Below are positions 10,885-21,753 of a stretch of DNA of 64,000 bases, piece after piece. The stretch is from Apiosordaria backusii (Eukaryota > Ascomycota > Sordariomycetes > Sordariales > Lasiosphaeriaceae). Both the position numbers and the translations under genes were made by a program. How positions within the stretch are numbered: the first letter of the stretch is position 1; each line of letters opens with the position of its first letter. The notes beneath the pieces are model-generated. The model saw only the letters and a program-made list of their open reading frames with translations, made no database searches and was not told the origin of the DNA. The DNA lies in contig JAUKTV010000001.1 in NCBI GenBank assembly GCA_030549205.1, positions 1,116,001 to 1,180,000 of the forward strand. The letters run 5' to 3'.

Positions 10885-12323
10885 TTATTGATTATCCTCC
10901 TCCTCCTTGTAATGTTCAATAATCCTCAACCTCTCCGCCGGCGTAACATACTTGACATGCTCCACACCCCCCTCCAACACAGCAACTCTCATCATCGCCA
11001 GCAACTGCACCCAAATCCGTTAGTTATCTCTCCTGACCCTCTGACGATGCAATGGAAACACTCACATTATGCGCAGCATTACTATGCTCATACACCCCGC
11101 CCCCAAAAGCAGCCGTGGCATCCTTCCCCACCCTCGCCCTAATAATCGCCCTGCCGCCGGGGTGCTTCCTCTCAAATTCCGTCGCGTCATGGATATACCC
11201 ATTGATCAAAATCAACGAATTATTCTTTGCCTCCTTTTGGAACGTCTCCCAGCTCACCAGCGGTAAATTATCCGGTCTAGCCGGCCACTTGATCCTCTCT
11301 TGCTTATTCTTCAACTTCCTCAGCGACATGGTCAGCTCCCCCTTGCTGATTTCGTTTTGCGGGAAAGTCTGCAGCTGCGTGGCCAGCCCGAGGCGGGAGC
11401 AGAGGTAGATGAACCACTTGGTGGGGTCGTATTGGTACCATTTTATTCCGTTTCTGTAATCGACGGGGAACTGGTGGTGGAAGTTGTGGTAGCCTTCTCC
11501 GGCGGTGACGATGGCGGTGAAGAAGTGGTTGCGGGGGGTGTGCTTGTCGTCAAAGGGCGCGTCGCCAAAAGTGTGGGCGAGGGAGTTGATCGACATGATG
11601 GAGTGCTGGACGACGGTGAGCCGGAGCATGGCGGCGTAGCAGATGCCGCCTGCCCAGTCGCCCCAGAAGTAACCTGCCACCACGGCCGGCATGACGTAGG
11701 CGAGTAAAGGGAAGAGCTTGAAGTAGTAGCGGTGCTGGAACATGACGAGCTTGTTTCTTTTGAGGTCGGAGACGTCGGTGGGGCCGGCTTGGATGTCCCG
11801 GCGGAAGAGGATCCAGCCGGCGTGCGTCCACCAGAAGCCTTCCTTTCCGGAATGAGGGTCGAGGTCGGAGTCGGTGTACCGGTGGTGGGCGCGGTGCTCG
11901 CGGGCCCACCAGTAGGCTGAGCCTTGGACGCCGCAGGTGCCGCCGATGAGGAGGAAAATTTGGAGAGGGGTAGAGGCTTTGAAGGAGCGGTGGGAGTAGA
12001 GCCTGTGAGAGCCTGCGGTTGAACCTGTCAAAGAAGTTAGATGTTCGCTGATGTTTACATTTTTGCAAGTCTCGGGGCTACCAACCGATGATGCTGAACC
12101 AGTAGAGGAAAATGGACCACCATAATGTCTTTGTTTGCAACGGCACATAAAGCAGCCCGTATAGGCCTATCGCGGGCGAGACGGTGAGAACGATCATGCT
12201 TTCCCACTTTATCCGCTGCCATAGTGTCTCGATGGGCTTCTCGACCTTAGGAAGAGGAGCCGCCAGGGGGTTCTTCTCGGTGGCCAGCGTGGCCGCCGGT
12301 TCTTCGGTGACAGTGACAGACAT
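10885..12323 (-). CDS. OLE1: Acyl-CoA delta-9 desaturase with C-terminal cytochrome b5 (Ole1)
   Basis: ER enzyme that makes palmitoleic and oleic acids from saturated acyl-CoA. Three exons (12323-12086, 12024-11066, 11004-10885) give 438 residues. The three di-iron histidine boxes are present: HRLYSH at residues 86-91, HRAHH at 123-127 and HNFHH later in the second exon. Hydrophobic segments near 45-80 and 100-118 and in the middle match the four-helix topology. The C-terminus is a fused cytochrome b5 domain with the heme-binding HPGG motif; its last helix is encoded by the third exon, ending in an acidic tail. The first intron uses the less common donor GTTGGT, chosen because it alone restores the family GSTAGSHR join. 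It is divergent from the TDP2-like gene across 1.9 kb. Confidence 0.94.
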
Positions 12324-14245
12324 GTTGGAGGCTTCACCGGTGACGGTGAACGGTGAGCAAAGATGGTTAGAAGTTGTAGCCCTCTATGAGACCAGTGGCC
12401 TAGGCTCGATCAATGGCAGCGTGGCATCAGAACTGCCCTTATATCCCCTCGGCTTGCCGGCCATATCGTCAGGTAAGATACCTGTGAGATACCTATTCGC
12501 CACCATAATGCTGACTCCATCGGTGAAGGCTGTCGTGACATTCCAAACGGTTGTCAAAAAGGGGTCGAAAAGGATCTTCCGCCAACAGTGCTGGGCAGAC
12601 ACGGGCACGGAAAGCCTGGCCAAGACACGGCTCCGGCCCCGACGTACATAACAAATCCTTTCAGGTCTTGCAATCAGTGTATTAAACAGGTAGACTCGGC
12701 AGGACCGGCTTTTGTCTCACTGTGAGACTAACCGCTGCTCAGGTACGTAGGGTAAGGGGACTCCCACATAGCATGCAGTTTGTAGCCGTTCAATCGTTGG
12801 CTCGTGCCAGGCCCACGAATGAATAAGTAGGTTTGGAGAACCTCGTTTTTGGCCAAGTTACACATGGTCTGAAATACGAAGTCTTGAAGGGTAAGCCAGA
12901 TAGAGTAGATCATGCTTCAAGCTGTCAGCACTTTGACTTGGACTTTTGTCAACATCGAAAGGAGCGGTCATGGCCGGAAAAGGGGAAGATCTTCCGTCTC
13001 CGCTGGGGATGAAGAAGAATGGATTGCAAACAGGCGATTATCACCTTATCAATCTCACGCGATTCTGCATGTCAGCCAGCGGGTTTCGTTGCCAGAACGG
13101 TCGAGTGCTCAGAGTAACAATGTCCTTGACAGGGAGATGAAGGCCCTAGTGGAGGCCATCAACATCTGCACAATGGTATGCTCCGAGGGGATTGATGTGA
13201 TGTTCTTTTGCTCGGACTCGCTGCCTCACAGAGACAAGCATATCTGACGATGCCGATCCTCGGAATGATCGGAGGCTGACCAGAAACGAAACTGGACATC
13301 ATGTAGTATGACGCGGCTAGGTGTTGCACAATCACTGACTGGTAGGGCTTGACAGTGATCTGCAATCCGCTGGTGCTTTTGCAACGGAACGCGACACGTA
13401 GGATTCGAGACGGGCGGGACGGGAAGAAAAGTAGGAGACAAATTATTACTTCCAATTATGGTATACTTTATGCTGTTATATCGATGATGAGGAAGGTGGG
13501 AGAGCACGGGAATGTATTAGTGAGGCTCTGTAGGAATGCCGTGAAGGTGGCGCCGCTCTAGATGGCACCCAACTCGGGCGAGCATGGGCCTAGGTATCGT
13601 CACTGAATCTTCAGTTCGACTGAGCATGTGAGTGCTAGCAAGACTCTGCCCAGATCAGCTCTTGATTGACACCAAAAACTTGATCTCGTCATGAGGCTCC
13701 CGATATGAACAATTCTCTCCAATAGCCATGCCCTGTCTACACTTTGGACAAAGACATGGCTCTCGGTAGGCAACGGGATTCGAGATGTGTACCGTTGCAC
13801 TAACAATTTGATGATGCCCCTCGCTGTTGTGGCTGTGTGGGGGCACCACCCTCCAAAAAAACTGCCGCTCCCACCTCGGATCCCGGATTTGTCGGAGGCA
13901 CCGTTGATTGACGAAGGACTCTTTGTACCAGAAAGGTAGTTCGGAGCTGTGAACGACCGAGAAAAGTGAGAACCCTCTGCCGTTCAGGTACTGTGTCTGC
14001 AGTGACGCCGAAGTGGAACCGCTGTCCCTGCTCCGTCTTGACCGGATGTCTTGAAGCCAGGAAGCTCCGGACACACATGCACGGCAAGGCTGATGGATGC
14101 ATTGCTGAAGATTGGGCGTCCGGCCATAGAGGCCTGGCGTGGCTGTAAGTCAAAGTTCCTTCCCTTCGCAACATATATACCGAGACGGTACCCTCTCGAC
14201 CGATTCGCGTCAGCATCTCTACGTCATCATCAACGCACATTGACC
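12324..14245. other. Divergent intergenic region between OLE1 and TDP2-like gene
   Basis: This 1.9-kb region holds both upstream control regions. An ATG-initiated ORF of 111 codons at 12912-13247 (+) and an ORF without ATG at 13655-14074 (-) show no recognisable domain and are not annotated as genes. Lipid-responsive control of OLE1 would be expected here, but no element was recognised. Confidence 0.55.
14172..14179 (+). promoter_or_regulatory. Possible TATA box of the TDP2-like gene
   Basis: The sequence CATATATA lies about 70 nt upstream of the ATG at 14246, and a CA-rich leader follows. Position and sequence fit a core promoter, but no transcript evidence is available. Confidence 0.4.
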
Positions 14246-15278
14246 ATGTTCAACCCACTTCAAGGCTGGCGCTCGGAACCAGCGCCCTTCCACCAGGGCT
14301 ACTCGACCTTTGTCAATGGCAACTGGAAGAAACTCGACAGTCCAACAAAGACCATCGTGGATGGCTCCAATACACCCACCCGCTTTTCTGTCTGGTCCTG
14401 GAATATCGACTTCAAGTTGGATGTGCCCGTGGCTCGCATGAGGGCTGCTCTCAACCATGTCCGGTCTCTGGTGGCTTCTCAGAGCGGCACCCCGTGTATC
14501 ATCATGTTCAACGAGATGGTCCGGTCCGATTTGGATTTGATAGGGCAGGACCAATGGGTTAGGGAAACTTACAACGTGACCGACCTGACCGGGGAACACT
14601 GGAACTACCCCAACTTCCCTCCGGGTTTTGGCTACGGTGAGTCCTCGCGGTGAAACCAACATGGATGTGGAATCTTGCATACTAATGACTTGTCCAGGAA
14701 CATGCATCCTTGTCCCCAAGGTGTTTCCTATCAAAGCCGTCTTCCGGGTCTATTACCCCAACTCTTCCATGCAGCGCGACGCCCTGTTCGTCGACATTGC
14801 CATCCCGCGAGACAAGATTCTCCGCATTTGCACTACCCACCTAGAGTCTCTGGTGGCCAGGCCACCCAAGCGGCCGGCGCAGCTTGCCACGGCGGCCAAG
14901 ATTTTGCACCAGGCCCACGCCGGCATCCTCGCGGGAGACCTCAACGCCATTGAGCGCTTTGATTGGACTCTCCATCAAGACAACAACCTCAAAGATGCCT
15001 ATCTCGAAACGGGAGGCAAGCCAGGAGATGAAGCAGGTATGACTTGGGGCTTGATGGGCCGCAGCTACGACAGGCAACGGTATGGGCTCAGTAGAATGGA
15101 CAAGGTGCTCTTCTGCGGAAAGGCAGCGGTGCTCGATTATGGTACATTTGGGCTGGACGTTGAGGTCGAAGATGAGGCGGATCGGCAGAAGTTAATGGCC
15201 TCTTGGGGCCTACAGAAAGGCTGGGTCACGGATCACTTGGGTGTTCGGGCCGAGTTCCAGATCGAGGGGGTTGAATGA
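14246..15278 (+). CDS. TDP2-like endonuclease/exonuclease/phosphatase-family phosphodiesterase
   Basis: Likely Mg2+-dependent hydrolase acting on 5'-phosphotyrosyl DNA ends or related phosphodiesters. Two exons (14246-14636, 14698-15278; intron 61 nt) give 323 residues. The EEP-fold motifs appear in order: WSWNIDF (metal-binding Asn), MFNEM (metal-binding Glu), CTTHLESL (the TDP2-type THLES motif), AGDLNAI (Asp and Asn) and TDHLGV (catalytic His near the C-terminus). The THLES motif argues for TDP2-like rather than sphingomyelinase or Ape1. There is no N-terminal UBA domain as in animal TDP2. The start was chosen because it follows a TATA-like box and the upstream frame lacks conserved sequence. 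Substrate is inferred from motifs only. Confidence 0.85.
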
Positions 15279-16116
15279 TGACGCTAGCGTGGTGTATAAT
15301 ATCGATGTATGACTCGTAATAAACAATAATAGATACATATCAACCTCATGGCTGCGAAACAAAGAGTCAGGAACCAGCTCAAGCCAAGACCGTCGCGTGC
15401 CTTAGATAGCTCCCACATTCTCGGGTCCGAGACCCACGCGCCGCCTGAGCAGGGGTCGATATCAAATGCTGGGCTCGCATCGAGGTCGGATGTTTGGAGG
15501 TTTGCACCTTCGAGAAACCGTAGCGGTCCCGAGGTAAGGTCGTTGAAATTCATGCACCGTTGGGACAAACGGGCGCCGGTTTTCCCACGACAAAGACGTT
15601 CCTGGAGTACTGGCGCAAGCTGATTACTGTCCACTCTAGGCGCTGATCCACCTGTTATTCGTTACAACACTTCGTGAACTCGAGATCATACTGCCATACG
15701 TTGATATTGCTGTTAAGGAGCCAATATCTCTAACCTTTCATAATTCCAGAAAAAAGAGAAAGATTTCCGCGTGTCAAACAGAATAGCAGAGTCCGTATCC
15801 GCTCCCTATCACATGATAAATGAGGCAAAGGTGCTGGGTGGTAAGGTGACATTGAATACGATGTGGGGTGAAATAGTCGGTAATTACGGGACCGTTAGGC
15901 CCACCTGGCACAGCATCCTGGCCCTGGCCGCTGGAGGTCGAGCCCGCCCGTTGACGACATGGCGATCACTGCTTTCACAAAACCACATACTCTCTCTTGC
16001 ACCACCTCCTTCCCTAAACCTGAAGCCCTCATTCGTCCGGTATACCAGCCAGCCATCCTATCTCCATACCGGTTTCTCAGCAACTAAAACCTTCCCTATA
16101 CCACCGCTGCCCTGCG
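15279..16116. other. Intergenic region, no gene recognised
   Basis: It separates two plus-strand genes. It should contain the TDP2-like 3' untranslated region and the promoter of the CHY/RING gene. Overlapping ORFs near 15771-16238 carry no conserved motif. Confidence 0.55.
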
Positions 16117-18512
16117 ATGACCTCTTTGGTCTCCGAATTCATCATCACGCCTGTTCTGCGACAAGCCCGCCGCTTTTCGTCGAGTTTCGCCACCGAGGAA
16201 CCACCAGCACCGCGACACATCAGAGCGAGGTCGATTGAAGAATCGGCCTCTACTCCCGAGAATGCCATAATGGAGGACGACCAGGACGTGGTGATGGTGA
16301 GAAATGCGGGGACAGCTTCATCGAGCACAGTGCCAGCGATGGCGCCAACGCCAGCACCGGAGTCAAACCCACCGCCACCTGCCTCGCTCCCAACCACAAC
16401 CACAGCTGCCGTCTCGTCATCACCGAGTCAAACCGCGGATATTTTACGGAATACCCCAGAAGTTACCGCTACTTTTTCGTTCCGCCAGCCAAGCTCTCCC
16501 GCTCCGTCCGCTCCTCAGAGGGTGGTCTTAGATTTGGATGATGGACCACGCCAGGCGAACACAATGCGAAGTGAGCCTTTGCCCGAAGACGACGGCATGG
16601 GAGAACTACGGAAGAAGATACGGAGCGTACAAGAGATGGACATTTCGCAGAGCCTCAAGGCGCAGCTGATCCACCAGTTGTTGACGGAGAAATATACATT
16701 GGCACAGCAGAAAAGCGGCCTACTGAAATCGACAATCCGACCCGAATCCCCAATAGGTCGGGCTACACCGTCAGACCAGAACCCATCACCAGAGCCTTTT
16801 GGTGCGCTGCAGGCATTGAAAGCTTGGAACCCACTCAGCACCGAATCTGCGCCACTCGAGTTACCCCTGACTGCCGAGGATCTGAGGCCGACGTATGCCC
16901 CTGCCGTTATGATCGATCAGGATGAAGAGATCGAGTCTCCGGCCTCGGATGGTCCCAGTGAGAAGCAGCACCTGGGCTGCAATCACTACCGGAGAAATGT
17001 CAAGCTACAATGCGCCACCTGCGAGCGCTGGTACACGTGCCGAATGTGTCACGATGCCGTCGAAGATCATGTCTTGCCCCGCCAGCAAACCAAACATATG
17101 CTATGTATGCTTTGTGGCTGCGCCCAAAAGGCCTCGGATACGTGCGTGCGGTGTGGGGAGTCGGCGGCCAACTACTATTGTGGCATCTGCAAGCTTTGGA
17201 ACGACGACCCTAACAAGCCCATCTACCATTGTTCCGACTGCGGACTCTGCAGAGTCGGGCAAGGGTTGGGGAAGGACTTTTACCATTGCAAGGTCAGCAT
17301 CTCGATGTCATGCCCCCAACATTCTGATTATCCGTTACGCTAACATTCCCACAGAAGTGTATGGCTTGCATCTCCATGACTGGTGAACACAAGTGCATCG
17401 AGCGGTCTATCGACTGCGACTGCCCCATTTGCGGAGATTACCTCTTCAACTCGATGAAGACCGTCGTATTTATGCAGTGCGGCCACAGCATCCACAAGCG
17501 CTGCTTTGAACTGCACATGGAGACCTCGTACCGCTGCCCCATCTGCAGCAAGAGCTGTGTCAACATGGAGACTCAGTTCCGCAACTTTGACCTTGCCATC
17601 CTTGCCCAGCCCATGCCACCCGAGTACGTCGACACCCGCGCCATTATCTCCTGCAACGACTGCAGTGCCAAGAGTCAGACGGCCTACCACTGGCTTGGTC
17701 TGAAGTGTTCACTCTGCAACTCGTATAATACTATCCAGCGCCAACTCCTCAATATGCCTCGTGGTGTAAACCACGAGCTGCAAGAGCAACAGATGGAGCA
17801 ACGGCTGGAGCAGCACCTGGAGCAGCTGGAGTCGGAGGCATCGCAGCTCCCGGTGCCGGGAACTCTGGATCAGAGACGCGAAGGTATTGATCGTGTTGAT
17901 CATGCCCCAATGCCCGGAAACAATGCAGTGCCGAGTGGGAGCCCGGCACCTGCCGTGCAAGAGCACTCTTACCTGGCATTCAGTTTACCAAGTCGGGCCT
18001 CCACCCCTCTTCCCGCGTACGAGGTTATCGAACGAGCACGCCGGGAGCAGGAGGCGAGGGCCCAAAGGTTAGGAGGCCTGCCCGATAGCCTGGGAAATGG
18101 TATTGACGCTCCTCCTCCTGCTGCTGCTGCTGCCACCGCCGCTGCACCTAATGCGCCCCTAAATGATGATGATATCGTTGCTAGCTTGCTACCTGCCCCC
18201 TCGTTTCAACCCCAGCCACAACACCGCCAGCTAACGCTAGATGAACTCACTGATTTTGTGCAGGTCCCAGACGATGAAGCGGACGACGACGAGGACGAAG
18301 ACACGTTTCTGGATTTGTTTTGGGGCCGAGACCGAGAGTTGGATAGGATGACCAATGCCGGTACCGCGGTTACTTCGTTAGGAAGCCCAGGGGGTGTTGT
18401 TAATGAAGAAGAGGACAGTTCATCGTGTGATGATCTGAGTTCGGATGAGGAGGAGGAGGAAGATGATGACGAAGATGACGAGAACGAGATTGTGCTCCTT
18501 GGGCACCGGTGA
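16117..18512 (+). CDS. CHY zinc-finger/RING E3 ubiquitin ligase (Pirh2/RCHY1-like)
   Basis: Predicted E3 ubiquitin ligase. Two exons (16117-17292, 17355-18512; intron 62 nt) give 777 residues, three times human RCHY1 (261). Residues 1-280 are disordered and Ser/Pro-rich with one short helical stretch. The CHY zinc finger starts near 286 (GCNHYRR) and runs through paired CxxC motifs. The CTCHY-type finger spans the splice junction (YYCGICKLW to FYHCKKCMACI). A RING finger follows at about 413-457 (CPICGDYLF, CGHSIHKRCF, CPICSK). A C-terminal zinc ribbon lies near 489-515 (SCNDC, CSLCN). The last 200 residues are Ala- and Asp/Glu-rich. This zinc-finger order is diagnostic. A second ATG at 16270 could also serve as the start. 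Substrates are unknown. Confidence 0.9.
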
Positions 18513-19646
18513 TCGGACACAAAGTACAGGCGGGCAGAGATATTTGGAAAACAAACAGACATTTCCTACTGCTGGGTGGGGTGGGCTTGGGTTTTGCATA
18601 TGCTGGTTATGGGCAGGAAGCATGGGTGGATGAACGGGTTGCATAACAGGATACGCATACAGAGCGCTTTGATTTTGGGGGGTATGGGCTGGAGTTAGGA
18701 GGGTCTGGGGTTACTTGGCTTCATGGGATTGGATATTGGTGCTGGATGTTGGTTATTTGGTTTCTCTTCTCTGTTCAAACGGTCAATTGACGGGTGATTG
18801 AGGCAGATTCTCAACTTGATTTCTGTTCCTGTTTAACGTCAGGGTATACTATATATACAACTTATCATTATTCCAGAAGGATAACGGGCCGGTTTTAGGT
18901 ACTTAATGCTCGGCCACTGATGACAAATTTGACGGAGGGGAACTATCACATGGCCCGGCACATTTTCCGGGACAGCGATATAGCAATCAGATCAACCTAC
19001 TTGTAACTCTGTTCTGGCTTCTACTCTATCTATTGCTGACTACGCAATACGCAGTTTATACGCACTGATATGCCGGGACACAACCCTCCAATCACGAGGC
19101 ATAAGCACAGCTCTTGAGCAATGCTTCGGTACGTGAAGCCGCCCAATCATGAGTGTCGTTGACCCTACTTGTAATCCACGGAGTAGGTATGATTCATTGT
19201 GATACCCACCATTTTGGGTTGCCATTCTTGCGACAAGAATCAGGTAGGTATTACAACTTGTATCGTTGGATGCAAGGTTCTTTTGTGTCTGTGAGAGACG
19301 TGTCGATCTTTCTTTGTTAATACGGCAGGCTGCTTGATGTGTTGGTTCGGAAAAAACGGGGAGGAGAATATTAGGTATCACAGACAACAATATTGGGTGT
19401 CACAAGGACAAATATTATGCATCACGATAACTTCTGGCGGGTAGGGGCAGGCTGTGAAGGGTGAAGATCCCCTCTTTTGAGTGATAGCCATGGAGGAGGT
19501 CAAAGAGCGAATTAGAGTCAACCTTGGTATAAATTCATCACGTTTAACTCATCCCCCCTCTCGTGTTTTCTCTGAATCCCTCGGCCCCAAACTTCTTCAC
19601 ATACCTCATCTCATCTTTGACTTGACAATATCACCAAGTGTGAACA
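18513..19646. other. Intergenic region, no gene recognised
   Basis: Between two plus-strand genes. It includes an AT-rich stretch with TATATATA near 18848-18857 and several repeated YATCAC/GTGATA motifs. The TC-rich run at 19540-19640 probably forms the leader of the acyltransferase gene. Confidence 0.5.
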
Positions 19647-21318
19647 ATGGGCTCCGTGTCCCCCTCACAGCTTTCGACTTATCACACCTACCACCTCCAC
19701 CCCTTTAATTGGGAGTCCGACCCAGATGTTGAACGCCGTCCTTTAGGTTTGCTGGACTACTTTATGCCCCAGACTTACAACAACTACGCTTTGTTTTTTC
19801 GGTTTTCATCATCTTTGACTAGTGATGAAGACAAAGTCCATGTTGTCAAAACACTGAAGACAGGCTTTGAGTACTTGTTTTCTCAAGTCCGGCATCTAGT
19901 CGGGAGGATCGAGCGTAACCCTGACAGCCCGGGAGAGCTGCAGTATGTGAGGAGGAAGGGGGACACAGTCAGGTTCGATGTTCAGCATCTGGACTCGGAC
20001 GACCAGAAGGGCAAATATCCGAGCATTGATGAGCTGGAAGAGAAGCACTTCAGGGGGGTGCTATTGGGTGATTTGAAGATCTGGAGTATCCCCGGCATGG
20101 TATATCCTCCCCCTTATTCATAGCATCTATGACCTGAGCTGACCAAGCCGTCAGACCTACGGCGCCCACCTCCCAGCCCACCCCTCCCAAACCCCCACCA
20201 TCTCCGCCTACAAACTCAACTTCATCCGGGGGGGCTTCATCCTCAATTTCCACCACCACCACTTCGCCAACGATGTGAACGGCTGGGCAGGCTACACAAA
20301 GCAGCTCTCCCTCATTTGCCAGGCCATCTCCCACTCAACCCCCATCCCATCTTTCCCCCTGAGCTGTCTAGACAACTCCCGTCTTAACCCCCCGTCTTCC
20401 TCCCCCCCTTCCCCTTCCCCTTCAACCGATGATCCCCTCCCACCGCTGGAGTACACCCCTCCAAACCCATCCAAAACCGGCGTATCCCTCCTCTTCCACC
20501 TCCCAACCTCCAAAGCCACCGCCTTGAAATCCCTCGCCCTGTCCTCCCTATCCAACCCCAACCCCAGTCCAGAGGACAGCAAAAAGCAATGGATATCAAC
20601 CTTCGACAACCTCACCGCCCTCCTCCTCCGACTCCTCACCCGCCTCTCCCCTTTATCCCTCCCCTTAGACACAACCCCCTTCTACACCCACGCCATCAAC
20701 CTCCGTCCCCGCCTCTCCCCCCCCTTACACCCCCAACATCAATTCAACTGTATCGGTTGCCCTATCTCCCTTTCCCCACCACCTAACATCACCCAACCCA
20801 CCATTCAGGATATTGTCTCCGGCTGGTCACTGGGGAGGCTAGCGCTGTATATCCGACAAATGACAAACGGGATTGTCGATGTGCAGAATGGGTTCTTGTG
20901 GCAGACGATAAAAGAGATGGGGAGGGCGGGGGATAAGGCGGCGTTGAGTATCAGGCTTGATGAGCTGCCGGTGGGGGGGGTGTATGTTACTGATCATAGG
21001 GATGTGGGGGGGCTGCTGGGGGGGGAGGATTGGGGGTTGGGAGGGGAAAACAAAACAGAGGTGAGGGCGTATAGGCATTTGGTGGATAGTATTGATCGGG
21101 GTGGGGTTATTGTTTACCCTTCTAGGGGAAAAGTAAAAAATAACAGGGAGGAGGAAGGGGTGGAGTTTGTTGTTTTTGTGGAGGGGACCGAGGAGGAGGC
21201 AATAGAGAGGTTGGTGGGAGATGAGGAGTGGAGGGGGTGGTTTGAGTTTAGGGGGGTGGATGGGGTTGATTTGAGGGGGTTGGGTGGTGGGAAGGGTGTG
21301 AAAGGGGAGGTTAGATGA
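19647..21318 (+). CDS. BAHD / trichothecene 3-O-acetyltransferase-type acyltransferase
   Basis: Predicted CoA-dependent acyltransferase of the plant-BAHD/Tri101 superfamily. Two exons (19647-20099, 20155-21318; intron 55 nt) give 538 residues. The N-terminal pattern of a short strand, then LGLLDYFMPQTYNNY, is typical of fungal members. The catalytic motif HHHFANDVNGW (HxxxDG type) lies near residue 187. The second conserved motif, DFGWG, is missing in standard form; a Gly-rich DWGLGGE occupies about that place. The C-terminus EEAIERLVGDEEW matches the usual last helix. The second exon changes from extremely C-rich to extremely G-rich coding (see Part 2). No polyketide synthase or other biosynthetic gene adjoins it, so no pathway can be named and the substrate is unknown. 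Confidence 0.82.
21006..21046 (+). other. Potential G-quadruplex inside coding exon
   Basis: Four runs of at least four G (21006-21012, 21018-21025, 21032-21036, 21043-21046) are separated by loops of 5-6 nt on the coding strand of the acyltransferase. This meets the simple quadruplex consensus; folding in vivo is not shown. Confidence 0.6.
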
Positions 21319-21753
21319 TTAAGGGGTTTAAACTATAAGTCACTTACTCAGGCTTTATGAACAAGACATGAAAGACAAGGGGCTAATAATCTGTGGGTAG
21401 TAAAACAAGGATGTATCAAATTTGATGACGAGATGCTTAAAGCATACATAGATCTAACTATTCGTGACACGGCGCGATGAGATGATGAACTAAATGAAAC
21501 AAATAACAGAAAGGTATCATCTTCCTTCTTCTTCTCAATCTTATTATTATGTTCCCCAAAAAAGACAAATAGCCTCTCCACAAACAAAACAAATCTTCCA
21601 CGTGCGTGCGTGTGTCCGCTATGTGCGCAAGTCCATTCTTTTTTTAGTGTCCCTTTTCCCAATCCGATATCCCATGCCAACAAAATAAAAAGTAACAAAC
21701 GCTCGCCGGCTATTTGAAACAAAAGAGAAAACCGAAAAAGACAGTCGAAATGA
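21319..21753. other. Convergent 3' intergenic region
   Basis: It lies between the stop codons of the acyltransferase (+) and the Det1-like gene (-). It is AT-richer than its flanks and holds only presumed 3' untranslated regions. Confidence 0.6.

Noticed and set aside
12081..12085. Alternative OLE1 donor GTAGCC after GGTTG
   Set aside because: It would shift the reading frame out of the conserved STAGSHR segment; the GTTGGT donor keeps it.
12912..13247. ATG-initiated 111-codon ORF upstream of OLE1
   Set aside because: No domain, no splice context and composition like the surrounding intergenic DNA.
13655..14074. 139-codon minus-strand ORF with a CPKC motif
   Set aside because: It starts at GTG, not ATG, overlaps the TDP2-like promoter and shows no second metal-binding pair.
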